Positions 4,868 through 5,365 of a stretch of DNA of 5,365 nt are shown here, piece by piece. Each line of letters opens with the position of its first letter. The first letter of the stretch is position 1. The position numbers and the translations under genes are program-made. Below the pieces are notes generated by a model. That model was not told the DNA's origin and did not search any database. It saw only the letters and a list, made by a program, of their open reading frames with translations. The DNA comes from Treponema sp. Its GTDB lineage: Bacteria > Spirochaetota > Spirochaetia > Treponematales > Breznakiellaceae. The stretch spans positions 1 to 5,365 of the forward strand of contig JAITQR010000141.1 of the NCBI GenBank assembly GCA_031288815.1, in the 5' to 3' direction.

Positions 4868-5365
4868 ATGGCAGACAGGCGGGTTTACATCGATTACAAC
4901 GCGACCACTCCTCTCAAGGCGGAAGTAAAAGCCGCCATGATTGAGGATCTGGATATATACGGGAACGCTTCCAGTATGCACGCCTCGGGCCGGCTGGCCC
5001 ACGGCCGGGTGGAGGAGGCCCGGGCGGCGGTGGCGAGGCTTCTGGGGACAAGTCCCGGGGAGATTGTCTTCACCTCCGGGGGTTCCGAGTCGAACAATAC
5101 GGTGTTCCAGACCATGCGTATCCTGGCCTCGGGGCCGGATGGCAAACCTAAAGACTCGGGCCGGGTGGAGATCATAACCACTTCCATCGAACATCCCTGT
5201 GTGCTGAATTCCGCCTCTTTCCTGAAATCCCTGGGCTTTAAGGTGTATTTCCTTCCGGTAGACGAGTACGGGAAGATCAGGATGGACGTGTTTAAGGATC
5301 TCCTGGGGGAGAAAACCCTCTTTGTCTCGGTGATGATGGCGAACAACGAGATTGGCACTATCCAG
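4868..5365 (+). CDS. Cysteine desulfurase, NifS/IscS family (3' partial)
   Basis: The window ends inside this gene after 166 codons. NifS/IscS enzymes are cytoplasmic PLP proteins that take sulfur from cysteine for Fe-S clusters and tRNA thiolation. The N-terminal signature YIDYNATTP (7-15) is followed by GNASSMHASGR (33-42). The PLP-phosphate region FTSGGSESNN is at 68-77. EHP at 108-110 gives the histidine that stacks on PLP, and ANNEIGTIQ is at 158-166. The PLP-binding lysine and the catalytic cysteine lie beyond the window. GGAG (4857-4860) is 7 bases before the ATG; another ATG at 4861 is out of frame. The gene is divergent from the mutase. Without neighbours on the right, whether it serves a general or a dedicated sulfur pathway cannot be told. 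Confidence 0.93.
   Translation, partial: MADRRVYIDYNATTPLKAEVKAAMIEDLDIYGNASSMHASGRLAHGRVEEARAAVARLLGTSPGEIVFTSGGSESNNTVFQTMRILASGPDGKPKDSGRVEIITTSIEHPCVLNSASFLKSLGFKVYFLPVDEYGKIRMDVFKDLLGEKTLFVSVMMANNEIGTIQ

Overview
The window looks like chromosomal DNA of a GC-rich spirochete, most plausibly a Treponema-like, termite-gut type. This rests on a PUR-domain nucleic-acid-binding protein of the Borrelia BpuR type, GC-rich coding regions, and gene types familiar from spirochetes. No species is claimed.

Left end (1-840), the most interesting part. The window opens inside the C-terminal von Willebrand A domain of a bacterial Ro60/Rsr-like (TROVE) protein. Eighteen bases after its stop codon lies a 146-nt RNA gene with a complete tRNA frame: 7-bp acceptor, D arm, anticodon-like arm, 5-nt variable loop, T arm and A73. 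It is interrupted by about 74 nt between the D arm and the anticodon arm. The insert folds into hairpins and carries CGAAG and CTTCG segments. Bacterial Ro proteins are known to partner with Y RNAs that mimic tRNAs, so this is a strong candidate Y RNA with an unusual, non-permuted layout. A stem-loop followed by a T-tract sits between the protein gene and the RNA. Beyond the RNA is a decayed fragment of an IS3-family transposase OrfB on the minus strand.

Middle (834-2037, plus strand). A good sigma70-type promoter ends 7 bases before the ATG of a phosphoribosyltransferase gene, which suggests a leaderless message. This gene overlaps the next one, rnhB (ribonuclease HII), by ATGA, so the two form an operon.

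Right-middle (2054-4583, minus strand, convergent with rnhB). A long phosphohexomutase with three glycine-rich loop insertions is followed 13 bases later by the PUR-domain protein, which has a long Gly/Arg/Tyr-rich tail. The mutase start also sits 7 bases after a -10-like hexamer, inside a 7-bp inverted repeat.

Right end (4584-5365). A divergent, AT-richer intergenic region leads to the first 166 codons of a NifS/IscS-type cysteine desulfurase, cut by the window end.
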